Origin: Hyphomicrobiales bacterium
GTDB lineage: Bacteria; Pseudomonadota; Alphaproteobacteria; Rhizobiales; Xanthobacteraceae
DNA length: 64,000 bases
Direction of reading: 5' to 3'
NCBI GenBank assembly: GCA_017305715.1
Contig: JAFKKG010000012.1
Coordinates: 124,001-188,000 of the forward strand
The notes under the pieces were generated by a model, which was not told where the DNA came from, made no database searches, and saw only the letters and a program-made list of their open reading frames with translations. Below, piece after piece: positions 27,215 to 35,636 of this stretch (positions within the stretch are counted from its first letter, which is position 1; the number at the start of each line of letters is the position of its first letter). The position numbers and the translations under genes are program-made.

Positions 27215-28408
27215 ATGAACCGCCGCGAACTGATCAAGGCCTTCGCCGCTTCCGCTTCGCTCACCGTCGCCGGGCGGGTCTGGGCGGCGCCCGCAACCGA
27301 CGCGCGCCTGCTCGTCGTGTTCCTGCGCGGCGCCTACGACGCCGCCAATGTGGTGGTGCCCGTCGGCAGCGAGTTTTATTACGCCTCGCGCCCAAGCCTT
27401 GCGATCGCGCGACCCGATGCGGGCAATCCGAATGCGGCGCTGGCGCTCGATGCCGGATGGGGTCTGCATCCGGCGCTGCGCGATTCGATCTATCCGCTCT
27501 GGGCCAAGCGCGAGATCGCCTTCGTTCCGTTCGCCGGCACCAGCGACGATCTCTCGCGCAGCCATTTCGAGACCCAGGACACGATCGAACTCGGGCAATC
27601 GGTCGGCGGCAGCCGCGACTACCGTTCCGGCTTTATGAGCCGGCTGGCGAGCGAGCTGACAAGGGTGAAGCCGATTTCCTTCACCGATCAACTGCCGCTG
27701 ATCTTCCGCGGCCAGACCCAGATCCCCAACATCGGCATTGCCAGCGTCAGCAAGCCCGGCGTCGACGATCGGCAGGCACGGCTGATCAAGCAGATGTATG
27801 CGAAAGGCGATCTGGCCAATTCGGTGTCGGAAGGTTTTCGCGTCCGCGACGACGTCTACAAATCCGTCTCCGAGGAAATGACGGCGGCCAATCGCGGCGC
27901 GGTGTCGCCCCGCGGCTTCGAGCTGTCGGCACGCCGGATCGGCCGCCTGATGCGCGAGCAATTCAACCTCGGCTTCGTCGATGTCGGCGGCTGGGACACC
28001 CACGTCAACCAGGGCGCGGCGACCGGCTATCTCACCGATCGTCTCGGCGAATTGGGCCGCGGGCTCGCCGGCTTCGCCGAAGAGATTGGCCCACCGATGT
28101 GGCGTGACACGGTCGTGGTCGTGATCTCCGAATTCGGACGGACCTTTCGCGAGAACGGCGACCGCGGCACCGATCACGGCCACGGCAGTGTGTATTGGGT
28201 GATGGGGGGCGGCATCAATGGCGGGCGCATGGCCGGCGAACAGATCCAGGTCGCTCAGCCGACGCTGTTCCAGAACCGCGACTATCCGGTGCTGACGGAC
28301 TACAGGGCGTTTTTCGGCGGCCTGATCCAGCACGTTTACGGCTTGCAGCAGGCGAGCCTCGATCGGATTTTTGCCGGCATCAAGCCGAAGGACTTGAACC
28401 TGGTCTAG
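27215..28408 (+). CDS. DUF1501 domain-containing protein, Tat-type signal
   Basis: The 397-aa product starts MNRRELIKAFAASASLTVAG, a twin-arginine signal, so it is probably exported folded. DUF1501 proteins belong to the alkaline phosphatase/sulfatase-like fold. LLVVFLRGAYDAANVVVP, VDVGGWDTHVNQG and VVVISEFGRTFRENGDRGTDHGHG (about residues 302-325) are the family marks, with metal-site-like Asp and His residues. The natural substrate is unknown. A strong SD (GGGAGG) lies 7 bases before the ATG. Its TAG stop shares the bases CTAG with the stop of the convergent peptidase gene. Confidence 0.93.
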   Translation: MNRRELIKAFAASASLTVAGRVWAAPATDARLLVVFLRGAYDAANVVVPVGSEFYYASRPSLAIARPDAGNPNAALALDAGWGLHPALRDSIYPLWAKREIAFVPFAGTSDDLSRSHFETQDTIELGQSVGGSRDYRSGFMSRLASELTRVKPISFTDQLPLIFRGQTQIPNIGIASVSKPGVDDRQARLIKQMYAKGDLANSVSEGFRVRDDVYKSVSEEMTAANRGAVSPRGFELSARRIGRLMREQFNLGFVDVGGWDTHVNQGAATGYLTDRLGELGRGLAGFAEEIGPPMWRDTVVVVISEFGRTFRENGDRGTDHGHGSVYWVMGGGINGGRMAGEQIQVAQPTLFQNRDYPVLTDYRAFFGGLIQHVYGLQQASLDRIFAGIKPKDLNLV

Positions 28409-29379
28409 ATCTTCGACGCCATGTCCGCGATCGCCTTCATCACGGCGTCGCGGACGCCGGGATCGTACAGCGTGTGGCCGGCGCCTTCGACGAAGCGAAT
28501 CTCGGCCTCCGGCCATACCGCGGCCAGCGCATGTGAGGTCGCGGGCGGACACAGCAGATCATAGCGTCCCTGCACGATGATGCCGGGAATGCCTTCGAGC
28601 CTGCCGGCCTCGTCCATCAGCTGGTTCGGCCTCATGAAGCAGTCGTTGGCAAAGTAATGCGCTTCCATGAAGGGCGTTGCGGGCAGCGCGCGCGACGAAT
28701 TGATGGGGTCAAGCCGGCCACGGTTCGGTGTGTGCTCGGAGAGAATGCGCTCGGTTTCGCCCCACGCCCGCGCCGCGGGACCATGCACGGTAATGTCAGG
28801 ATCGAGGATGCGACGGAAATAAGCCTCGATCGGTTGCGCGCGTTCGGCGGGCGGCAACACGTTGATAAAGTCCGCATGCAGCGCGGGATAGAAGCGCGGC
28901 AGCACCTCGAGAAATCCATCCTCGATTTCCTTGCGGGTTCCCAGAAGCGTCGCGCGCAGCACGAGCCCGGTGACGCGGTGGGGATAGGCCTGCGCATAGG
29001 CCAGCGCCAGCGTCGCGCCCCAGGAGCCGCCGACCACCATCCAGCGTTCGAATCCGAATTTTTCACGGATCAATTCCATGTCCGCGATCAGATGCGGCAG
29101 CGTATTGTGTTCGCGGCGGCCCTTGGGCCGGCTGCGGCCGGCGCCGCGCTGGTCGAACAGCACGGCATGGAATCGTTCAGGGTCGAACAGCCGGCGGTGA
29201 TCGGGCTGGCAGCCGCTGCCCGGCCCGCCATGCAGATAGACCGCCGGGATACCGCCGGCGCGGCCGACGCTTTCGACATAGACGTCGTGGCCGTCGCCGA
29301 CCACGAGTTGCTCCGAGGTCAGCGGGGCAAACGGATCGGCGCGCTTGGCGGATTTTCCGGCGTCGGCGTCAGGCGCCAT
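28405..29379 (-). CDS. pip: Proline iminopeptidase (S33 family) at the end of the pqq operon
   Basis: The 324-aa product is an alpha/beta hydrolase that removes N-terminal proline. HGGPGSG (residues 50-56) forms the oxyanion hole, GGSWGA holds the nucleophile Ser119, and GRYDLLCPP and GAGHTLYDPG supply the Asp and His. There is no signal peptide, so it is cytoplasmic. The ATG at 29379 lies inside the end of pqqE, an 11-base overlap, so the gene is translated as part of the pqq transcript. The longer open frame reaches further into pqqE and was rejected. It could take part in peptide trimming of PqqA; that is inference. Confidence 0.92.
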   Translation of the reverse strand: MAPDADAGKSAKRADPFAPLTSEQLVVGDGHDVYVESVGRAGGIPAVYLHGGPGSGCQPDHRRLFDPERFHAVLFDQRGAGRSRPKGRREHNTLPHLIADMELIREKFGFERWMVVGGSWGATLALAYAQAYPHRVTGLVLRATLLGTRKEIEDGFLEVLPRFYPALHADFINVLPPAERAQPIEAYFRRILDPDITVHGPAARAWGETERILSEHTPNRGRLDPINSSRALPATPFMEAHYFANDCFMRPNQLMDEAGRLEGIPGIIVQGRYDLLCPPATSHALAAVWPEAEIRFVEGAGHTLYDPGVRDAVMKAIADMASKI

Positions 29380-30574
29380 GCTCGCCTTCCGTCTCCAGCG
29401 TGCCGCCGGCGAAGTTGCGATAGAGGAAACGGTTGTGGTCGGAGGCGGCTTCCCGCTCGGCCTGCTTGAAGATCTGCTCATGCATCGGCGACAGCGTGCA
29501 GGCCGGATCGGTATTGCCGGCATCGCCGGTCAGCGCAAAGGCCTGGCAGCGGCAGCCGCCGAAATCGATCTCCTTGAATTCGCAGCTCTGGCACGGCTCG
29601 GGCATCCACCCCGTGCCGCGATAGCGGTTGAAGGCTTCGGAATTCTGCCAGATCCAGGCAATCGAATGATTGGACCGCACGGACAAAAATTCGAGCCCGG
29701 TGATGCTCTCGGCGGCGTGGCACGGCAAGATCTTGCCGGCGGGCGAGATGTTGAAGAATTGCCGGCCCCAGCCGCCCATGCATTTCTTCGGCCGCAGCGC
29801 ATAGTAATCCGGCACGACATAGTCGATCGTCAGAATGCCCTTCAGCCGCACCGCGGCTTCCTCGACGATGCGGCTGGTCTCCTCGATCTGCGCCATCGTC
29901 GGCATCAGCGCCGCGCGGTTCTTCAGCGCCCAGCCGTAATACTGCACGTTGGCGACCTCGAGCCGGTCGGCTTCGAGATCGACCGCCATCTGGATGATGT
30001 CGGAAAGCTGGTGCAGGTTCTGGCGGTGCATCACGGCATTGACCGTCAGCGGCAAATCGAGCTCGCGCGTCCACTTTGCGACTTCCAGCTTCTTCTCATG
30101 CGCCTTCTTCAGTCCGGCGACGCGGTCGGCCACGTCAGGCTCGTTGCCCTGGAAACTGATCTGCACATGGCATAGCCCGGCATCGGCCAGCGCGGCCAGT
30201 TTTTCACGTGTTAGCAGCACCGCGGAGGTGATGAGATTGCTGTAGAGCCCGACATCGCTGGCGTGCTGCACCAGTTCGACGAGGTCCTTGCGTGCGGTCG
30301 GCTCACCGCCGGAGAAATGGATTTGCAGCACGCCGATTTCGGCGAGCTCGGCCAAAACCTTTTTCCACTCTCCGGTCGTCAGTTCGCTGCCGCCACGGTC
30401 GAGTTCGAGCGGGTTGGAACAATACGGACATTGCAGCGGGCAACGATGCGTCAGTTCGGCCAGCACGGCGAGCGGAATGCCAAAGGTCTCCGCCGTCGAG
30501 CGCCGCGACTCCAGCACGGACAGCCCGTCCTGCGGCGCGGTCGTCGCCTTGCCGTCCGTGACAAGGTCGCTCAT
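29369..30574 (-). CDS. pqqE: PQQ biosynthesis radical SAM enzyme PqqE
   Basis: The 401-aa enzyme makes the carbon-carbon bond between Glu and Tyr in PqqA. The radical SAM cluster is held by C45, C49 and C52 in CPLQCPYC. The C-terminal SPASM-type domain has KKCMGGWGRQFF, a PCHAAES block and PCQSCEFKEIDFGGCRCQAF for two more clusters. The ATG at 30574 overlaps the pqqD stop by 4 bases. Codons further upstream belong to an out-of-register reading of pqqD. All expected cysteines appear to be present. Confidence 0.97.
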   Translation of the reverse strand: MSDLVTDGKATTAPQDGLSVLESRRSTAETFGIPLAVLAELTHRCPLQCPYCSNPLELDRGGSELTTGEWKKVLAELAEIGVLQIHFSGGEPTARKDLVELVQHASDVGLYSNLITSAVLLTREKLAALADAGLCHVQISFQGNEPDVADRVAGLKKAHEKKLEVAKWTRELDLPLTVNAVMHRQNLHQLSDIIQMAVDLEADRLEVANVQYYGWALKNRAALMPTMAQIEETSRIVEEAAVRLKGILTIDYVVPDYYALRPKKCMGGWGRQFFNISPAGKILPCHAAESITGLEFLSVRSNHSIAWIWQNSEAFNRYRGTGWMPEPCQSCEFKEIDFGGCRCQAFALTGDAGNTDPACTLSPMHEQIFKQAEREAASDHNRFLYRNFAGGTLETEGEHGA

Positions 30575-30882
30575 GACGTCTTCTCGCGTGCTTCGGTGAG
30601 AAAACCCTTGTCGGCGAGGTCCTGCAGCATCGCGACGACGTCGGTCGCAATCGCCTCGCGGGGAGCGGCGTACTTCGCGGCCAGTTGATCGACCATATCG
30701 GAAACACTGCGCACGCCGTCGCACAAATGCAGCACCTCGACCGCGATCTCGTCTGGTGCCAGCACGCGCTCCGGAGCCAGGATCACCCAGACCTGCCGCG
30801 TCTCATCGAATTTCAGCTTGGCGTGCCGCGGCAATTTCGGCCGGCTCGTCTCGCTGACACTGATGTTGCGGCTCAAAGCCAT
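30571..30882 (-). CDS. pqqD: PQQ biosynthesis peptide chaperone PqqD
   Basis: The 103-aa protein is a stand-alone PqqD, the RiPP recognition element that binds PqqA and presents it to PqqE. RPKLPRHAKLKFDETRQ, VWVILAPERVLAPDE and the winged-helix stretch VSDMVDQLAAKY are typical. In some methylotrophs PqqD is fused to PqqC, but here it is separate. It starts 13 bases after the pqqC stop and overlaps pqqE by 4 bases. Confidence 0.95.
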   Translation of the reverse strand: MALSRNISVSETSRPKLPRHAKLKFDETRQVWVILAPERVLAPDEIAVEVLHLCDGVRSVSDMVDQLAAKYAAPREAIATDVVAMLQDLADKGFLTEAREKTS

Positions 30883-30895
30883 CGATCGCTAATCC

Positions 30896-31675
30896 CTAAT
30901 TTTCCAAAGGCACGAACGCACCGGGCGGTATGTGGCCGTTGACATAGGCATGATACAGCGCATCGAGCTGAACCCATAGCACATTGGTCTTGAAGATCAG
31001 CGCGTTGCAGACCGCCTCGCGTTCCGCCGGTGTTTTGGCATGCTGCTTGACGTAGTCGAGCGCGAAACCGGCGTCGCGCGGCGCCTGCTGCAGGCGGCGG
31101 CTGAAATAGCTCATGATATCGGGATTGACGAAATCATAATGCTGCAGCATGCCCGAGATGCGCTCTTCATGCAGGTTCGGCGCGAACAGTTCCGTCAGCG
31201 AGGAGGCGATGGCCTCCAGCGGCGTCCTGTCGCGGCAGAAGTGCACGTAAGCCTCGACCGCAAAGCGCGTGGCGGGCAGGATGCCTTCGGTCGATTCGAC
31301 ATAGGCGTTGTCGAGCCCGAGCCCCTCGGTCAGCTTGAGCCAGCGTTCGATGCCGCCCTCGGAGCCGAGGTCGCCGTCGTGATCCTCGATCCGGTGCCGC
31401 CATTCGACGCGGGTGGCGCGGTCGCGGAACCGCGAAATCACCATCGCGTCCTTGAGCGGGATCGTGCTCTGGTAAAAATAGCGGTTCAACGCCCAGGCCT
31501 GCACCTGGCCCTTGTTGAGCTTGCCGCCGTGCAGCAGCGCGTGAAACGGATGCAGGCTGTGGTAGCGCGTCGCGCCAATATGGCGCAACGTCGCTTCCAT
31601 CTCCGCGGCGCTGTTGAGCGAGACGTCCTTGCCGATCGACAGTGCGCTCATTTCGGGGACAGCCACGACGCTCAC
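30896..31675 (-). CDS. pqqC: Pyrroloquinoline-quinone synthase PqqC
   Basis: The 259-aa enzyme carries out the last ring closure and the eight-electron oxidation that gives PQQ, using oxygen and no metal. RYHSLHPFHALLHGGKL holds conserved His residues near the N terminus, and NRYFYQSTIPLKDA and EAYVHFCRDRTP follow in the order of the heme-oxygenase-like fold. The usual family length is near 250 aa. It overlaps pqqB by 4 bases. Confidence 0.96.
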   Translation of the reverse strand: MSVVAVPEMSALSIGKDVSLNSAAEMEATLRHIGATRYHSLHPFHALLHGGKLNKGQVQAWALNRYFYQSTIPLKDAMVISRFRDRATRVEWRHRIEDHDGDLGSEGGIERWLKLTEGLGLDNAYVESTEGILPATRFAVEAYVHFCRDRTPLEAIASSLTELFAPNLHEERISGMLQHYDFVNPDIMSYFSRRLQQAPRDAGFALDYVKQHAKTPAEREAVCNALIFKTNVLWVQLDALYHAYVNGHIPPGAFVPLEN

Positions 31676-32601
31676 AGCGTGATCTCCATTCCATCGGCGG
31701 GGATATGCCAGCCCGCCTGCTCGGCGGTTTTGCGCTCGTCCGAATCGTGCAGCAAGGCGGGGTTGGAGTTGTTGATATGCAAGAACACCTTGGCCCCGAT
31801 GTCGAGGCCGTCGAGGCTGGCGATGGCGCCGTGTTCGCCTGACATCGAAATATGTCCCATGCCCTGTCCGGTCTTGTTGCCGAGGCCAGCTTTAATCAAT
31901 TCGTCGTCGCGCCACACCGTTCCGTCAAAGAACACCAACGCGGCGCCTTTCAGCCGTGCCTTCAGATCGTCGGTCACCCGCGCGCAGGCGGCAAGGAAAT
32001 AAAGCGTTTTGCCGCTCGCTCTGTCCAGGATCCGAAGCCCGAGTGTATCGCCGACACCGTTGTCGCCGGCGGGATGCGCCTTGCCTTCGAGATACCACGC
32101 GCCCTTGCCGGGAACCGCGAAGGGCAGGATCTCGATGCCGGATGGCGAACCACCGGGCAGATCAGGTTCGAACGCCTCGTCGACGGCGATCGGTTGCCGT
32201 TTTACGTTCTTTTCGTTCAGCACATTAAAGATGCTGTTGGATTTGAGGATCGCAAGCACCCGCTCATGCGCATAGAGCGTAAAGGGCGAGCCCTCGCGCA
32301 TCGACAGCAGGCCGGTGACCGCGTCGACCTCGCCATTGGTCAGGATCACGCCCGCGATCGGGCTGTGACGGAGCTGGCCTTGTTTCGGGTGGAGCTGGGG
32401 GGTTGCGATCAATTGCTGGCGCAGGTCGGGCGAGGCGTTGATCAGGAACCAGTGCTCGCCGTCGGCGCTGATGGCGATCGAGGCTTGGGTGCGCTGGAGT
32501 TCGGGATGATCGATGCGTGCTGCCCGGCACACCGGACATCCGCAGTTCCACTGTGGAACGCCGCCCCCTGCCGCGGCGCCCAGGACGACGACGCGAAGCA
32601 T
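31672..32601 (-). CDS. pqqB: PQQ biosynthesis protein PqqB
   Basis: The 309-aa product is a metallo-beta-lactamase-fold protein that hydroxylates the Tyr-Glu intermediate during PQQ formation. The N terminus MLRVVVLGAAAGGGVPQWNC and the CGCPVCR zinc-site segment are diagnostic. LINASPDLRQQL and FLHINNSNPALLHDSDER follow. The ATG at 32601 matches the usual start; the 28 codons before it are basic and have no family match. It lies 151 bases after the pqqA stop. Confidence 0.96.
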   Translation of the reverse strand: MLRVVVLGAAAGGGVPQWNCGCPVCRAARIDHPELQRTQASIAISADGEHWFLINASPDLRQQLIATPQLHPKQGQLRHSPIAGVILTNGEVDAVTGLLSMREGSPFTLYAHERVLAILKSNSIFNVLNEKNVKRQPIAVDEAFEPDLPGGSPSGIEILPFAVPGKGAWYLEGKAHPAGDNGVGDTLGLRILDRASGKTLYFLAACARVTDDLKARLKGAALVFFDGTVWRDDELIKAGLGNKTGQGMGHISMSGEHGAIASLDGLDIGAKVFLHINNSNPALLHDSDERKTAEQAGWHIPADGMEITL

Positions 32602-32752
32602 GATCCGTCTCCTGGTGAATGCAAAACGTGAGCGGCGGAATTGGGAAGCTGAAAAAGTACAAAGCGGACCCGGGCCGCAAAACACGCCTCCGCAATCGGG
32701 AGCATGTCAGGCCCGCAGATCCGCCTCGCTAAACCTTCGCGATCGCTGCCGG

Positions 32753-32833
32753 TTATTTCCGGGCGGCGCACGCATACATGTTGATTTCCATGCCGACCGG
32801 CACTTCGACGATTTTCGGTGCTTTCCAGGCCAT
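32753..32833 (-). CDS. pqqA: PQQ precursor peptide PqqA
   Basis: This is a 26-codon gene. The peptide begins MAWKAPKIVEVPVGMEINMY and has Glu16 and Tyr20 in the E-x-x-x-Y arrangement that PqqE cross-links to make PQQ. The SD AAGGAG lies about 9 bases before the ATG. It is the first gene of the operon. The rest of the peptide becomes waste after cleavage. Confidence 0.95.
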   Translation of the reverse strand: MAWKAPKIVEVPVGMEINMYACAARK

Positions 32834-33142
32834 TTTGGCGCTCCTTTTGATACCGGACGAACTCCGCCCTCGGAGATAAGGTACTGCGGATCAAAAAGTT
32901 CGCCAGTTAAATCTTTTGCCGCACGCCTTGGATACAGATCATGCTGCAATGCGGAAGAATTCACGGCTTTGTGCGGGCGGTACGGGTCAAAACGGCGTGG
33001 GATCAAGTGTTTCCCGGTTGCCCGTGACCTTGTGAACGCCGATCTTTCTGTCATCGGAGCCATGTCAGCTTCGGATAAAGAACTTGTGAGATTCGCAATT
33101 CGGCCTCCGCTCGCGGGAGCCACACCGGAGTTGTTGCCGCCG
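32834..33142. other. Divergent gap between pqqA and the DUF6894 gene
   Basis: It must hold the pqq operon promoter on the minus strand and the promoter of the plus-strand gene. I see no clear EcfG or sigma-70 site and no perfect palindrome. A longer plus-strand start for the DUF6894 gene at 33062 is possible. Confidence 0.4.
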
Positions 33143-33400
33143 ATGCCACGCTATTTCTTCAACACCCGTATCGGCGATGAGCTGATTTCCGACCCCGACG
33201 GCGAAGTGCTGCGGGACCCTGATCGCGCCTGGGAAATGGCGCGTGCCATGATCCGGGAATTGCTCAAGACCGAGGGCGCGGACGGCGCGCTGCTCAACGC
33301 GACCATCGAAGTCACCGACGATGAGGGCGAGATCGTGCTGGAGTTTCCGTTTTCGGAGGCCATTCTCGAACTGCCGGATCGCTCCGTCACCAGGCATTGA
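33143..33400 (+). CDS. DUF6894 family small protein
   Basis: The 85-aa product starts MPRYFFNTRIGDELISDPDG, the typical opening of this small rhizobial family. It then has a helix (DRAWEMARAMIRELL) and a beta segment with TIEVTDDEGEIVLEFPFSEA. No function is known. The ATG at 33143 was chosen over the in-frame one at 33062 because family members begin at MPRYFF. A short family B repeat (33410-33450) follows. Confidence 0.8.
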   Translation: MPRYFFNTRIGDELISDPDGEVLRDPDRAWEMARAMIRELLKTEGADGALLNATIEVTDDEGEIVLEFPFSEAILELPDRSVTRH

Positions 33401-33409
33401 TCGCACAAA

Positions 33410-33450
33410 GTCATTCCGGGTTCGATGTAGCGCATCGCCCCGAAATGACG
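33410..33450. repeat. Family B palindromic repeat, short copy
   Basis: GTCATTCCGGGTTCGATG pairs with the inverted CATCGCCCCGAAATGACG, with one to two mismatches. It is the inverse of the left part of the copy at 34875-34979. Confidence 0.75.
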
Positions 33451-33571
33451 GTCGACCACGTTTTCCGATTGCAAATGTACGGACAAATGTCAGAGAGTGC
33501 CGCCGGGAGGCCACTGGCGCCGGGATCATGCTTGTCGCGCGAGGATAAGGCTTCCGCCAGGGAGAAACGCC

Positions 33572-34855
33572 ATGATGAGCTATTCGTCGGCGCCGCGCAG
33601 CCTGTTGCTGGCCGGTGCTTTCTTCGGTGCATTGACATTGAACGCTGCAGCGCAGCAGCCGGCCACGCCGTCCGCTTCTGGTGCAGCGCCGGCCGCCGCC
33701 GCTCCGCTGCCGCCGGGCTCGCCGCTGATCGGCCGTCCCGCCGACAGTGAAGCCGCCGCCAAGCTGGCGCCGATCGCGCCGCCGCCGCTGGCCACGGCCC
33801 CTGACAAATTGCCGCTCGCTAAATTGAAGGTGCCGGCCGGCTTCAACGTCGAGGTCTACGCCGCCGGGATCGCCAATGCCCGTTCGCTCGCCGAAGGCGA
33901 CAAGGGCACCGTATTCGTCGGCAGCCGCCTGCTCGACAAGGTCACGGCCATCGTCAACAAGGACGGCAAGCGCTCGGTCAAGGTGATCGCCTCGGGCCTC
34001 TATCGTCCGAACGGCGTCGCCTTCAAGAACGGCACGCTCTACATCGCCGAACTGTCACAGGTCTCCAGGATCGACAAGATCGAGGACAATCTGGACAACC
34101 CGCCAAAGCCGACGGTGATCTACAAGGATCTGCCGAAGGACGAAGCCCATGGCTGGAAGTTCATCGCCATCGGCCCCGACAACAAGCTCTACGTTCCGGT
34201 CGGGCAGCCCGGCAACAACGTGCTGCATGATGACGCCCACGGCCAGATCAGACGCATCAATCTCGATGGCTCCGGCGCGGAAGTGATCGCCCGCGGTGTT
34301 CGCAACACCGTCGGCTTCGACTGGAATCCGGAAAGCAAGCAGCTCTACTTCACGGACAACGGCCGCGACTGGATGTCGGAAGACGTGCCCGAGGATGAAC
34401 TCAACCGCATCACCAAGGTCGGCGAGCATTTCGGCGCGCCCTATTGCCTGCAGGGCAATATCGTCGATCCCGAATTCGGCTGGGGCAAGTCCTGCAGCGA
34501 CTACACGGCGCCGGTCGCCTTGCTGGGTCCGCATTCCGCATCGCTCGGCATGCGCTTCTATACCGGCAGCATGTTCCCGAAGAGCTACAAGAACGCCATC
34601 ATCCTCGCCCGGCACGGTTCGTGGAACCGCTCCAAGAAGGTTGGCGGCGACCTCCTCGTGGTCAGGCTGAACAAGGACGGGTCAGTCAAGTCCACCGAGC
34701 CGTTCCTCACCGGCTTCCTCGAAGACAACAAATATGTCGGCCGCCCGGTCGATGTGCTGCAATTGAAGGATGGCTCGATCCTGGTTTCTGACGACTGGAA
34801 CGGCGCCGTCTACCGCATCACCTACGGCAAGCAGAAGGTTGCCGCCGGCAAGTGA
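33572..34855 (+). CDS. PQQ-dependent sugar (sorbosone-type) dehydrogenase, periplasmic
   Basis: The 427-aa product has a signal peptide (LLLAGAFFGALTLNAAAQ), then an Ala/Pro-rich linker to about residue 80. A six-bladed beta-propeller of the soluble glucose/sorbosone dehydrogenase group follows. Marks are GLYRPNGVAFKNGTLYIAEL, ARGVRNTVGFDWNPESKQLYF, the RHGSWNRSKKVGGDLL arginine block and the end DGSILVSDDWNGAVYRITYG. It would oxidise a sugar or sugar aldehyde with PQQ. The pqq operon is divergent 740 bases away, and a diheme cytochrome c follows, as electron acceptor. The substrate is not known. Confidence 0.85.
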   Translation: MMSYSSAPRSLLLAGAFFGALTLNAAAQQPATPSASGAAPAAAAPLPPGSPLIGRPADSEAAAKLAPIAPPPLATAPDKLPLAKLKVPAGFNVEVYAAGIANARSLAEGDKGTVFVGSRLLDKVTAIVNKDGKRSVKVIASGLYRPNGVAFKNGTLYIAELSQVSRIDKIEDNLDNPPKPTVIYKDLPKDEAHGWKFIAIGPDNKLYVPVGQPGNNVLHDDAHGQIRRINLDGSGAEVIARGVRNTVGFDWNPESKQLYFTDNGRDWMSEDVPEDELNRITKVGEHFGAPYCLQGNIVDPEFGWGKSCSDYTAPVALLGPHSASLGMRFYTGSMFPKSYKNAIILARHGSWNRSKKVGGDLLVVRLNKDGSVKSTEPFLTGFLEDNKYVGRPVDVLQLKDGSILVSDDWNGAVYRITYGKQKVAAGK

Positions 34856-34874
34856 TCGAAGAAGAAGTAAACAT

Positions 34875-34979
34875 CGTCATTCCGGGGCGATGCAAAGCAT
34901 CGAACCCGGAATCTCGAGATTCGCAGGTGCGCGATTGTGCACCTGCGGTTGGTGCTGACGCACCAGGCCGCAATGACGG
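34875..34979. repeat. Family B palindromic repeat, long copy
   Basis: It begins CGTCATTCCGGGGCGATG and ends with CAATGACGG, with an inner nested hairpin around GCAGGTGC and GCACCTGC. It lies between the sugar dehydrogenase gene and the cytochrome gene in one transcription direction. Related copies are at 33410-33450 and 58240-58320. Confidence 0.85.
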
Positions 34980-34996
34980 AAGCGCAGGGAGTGCCG

Positions 34997-35563
34997 ATGC
35001 GTAAGACAATAGCGGCTTTGGCGCTCACTCTGATCGCTTGCCCGGCAAACGCCGAGACGTTCCAGGAACGCCTCGCGCCGTGCCTGGCCTGTCACGGCGA
35101 AAAGGGGCAATCCGAAACCGAGAATACACCATCACTCGGTGCGCAGCAGGCGCCTTACGCGCTGATCCAGCTTTTCATGTTTCGCGAGAAGCTGCGCGTC
35201 TTCGAGCCGATGAACGAGATGACAAAGGCGCTGACCGACGACGATCTGCGTACCTTCTCCGATTTCATCGCCACGATGCCGAAGCCGGTGCCGCCCGCGG
35301 AGGCCGGCGATCCCGCGCGGATGCAGCGCGGCGAGGCACTGGGCAGGCAGCACCGCTGCAACAGCTGTCACAACCCCGATTATTCCGGCAAGGAAAACGT
35401 GCCGCGCATCGCCAACCAGCGCGAGGATTATCTCGCCAAGACGCTCGGTGAATACAAGGATAACAGCCGCCATGGCTATGACGGCAGCATGGCTGATGTG
35501 ATGGCGCCGGTCACTCCGGCCCAGATCGCCGATCTCGCCTATTTTATCGCCCGGGTGCGCTAA
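34997..35563 (+). CDS. Periplasmic diheme cytochrome c
   Basis: The 188-aa product has a signal peptide ([19 protein letters not shown]) and two heme c sites, CLACH at 29-33 and CNSCH at 121-125. Likely distal methionines are in PMNEM and GSMADVM. The two-domain form is like the c4 cytochromes. It is the likely electron acceptor for the PQQ dehydrogenase just upstream. The ATG at 34997 was chosen because it starts the signal peptide; an earlier ATG at 34973 would put it inside a repeat. Confidence 0.9.
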   Translation: MRKTIAALALTLIACPANAETFQERLAPCLACHGEKGQSETENTPSLGAQQAPYALIQLFMFREKLRVFEPMNEMTKALTDDDLRTFSDFIATMPKPVPPAEAGDPARMQRGEALGRQHRCNSCHNPDYSGKENVPRIANQREDYLAKTLGEYKDNSRHGYDGSMADVMAPVTPAQIADLAYFIARVR

Positions 35564-35636
35564 AACCGGGGCCGGGGCACCGCTGGCCATGCCGTTCACG
35601 CGGCGCTACAAGGGCGGCGATCAAACGGAGTTTCCC

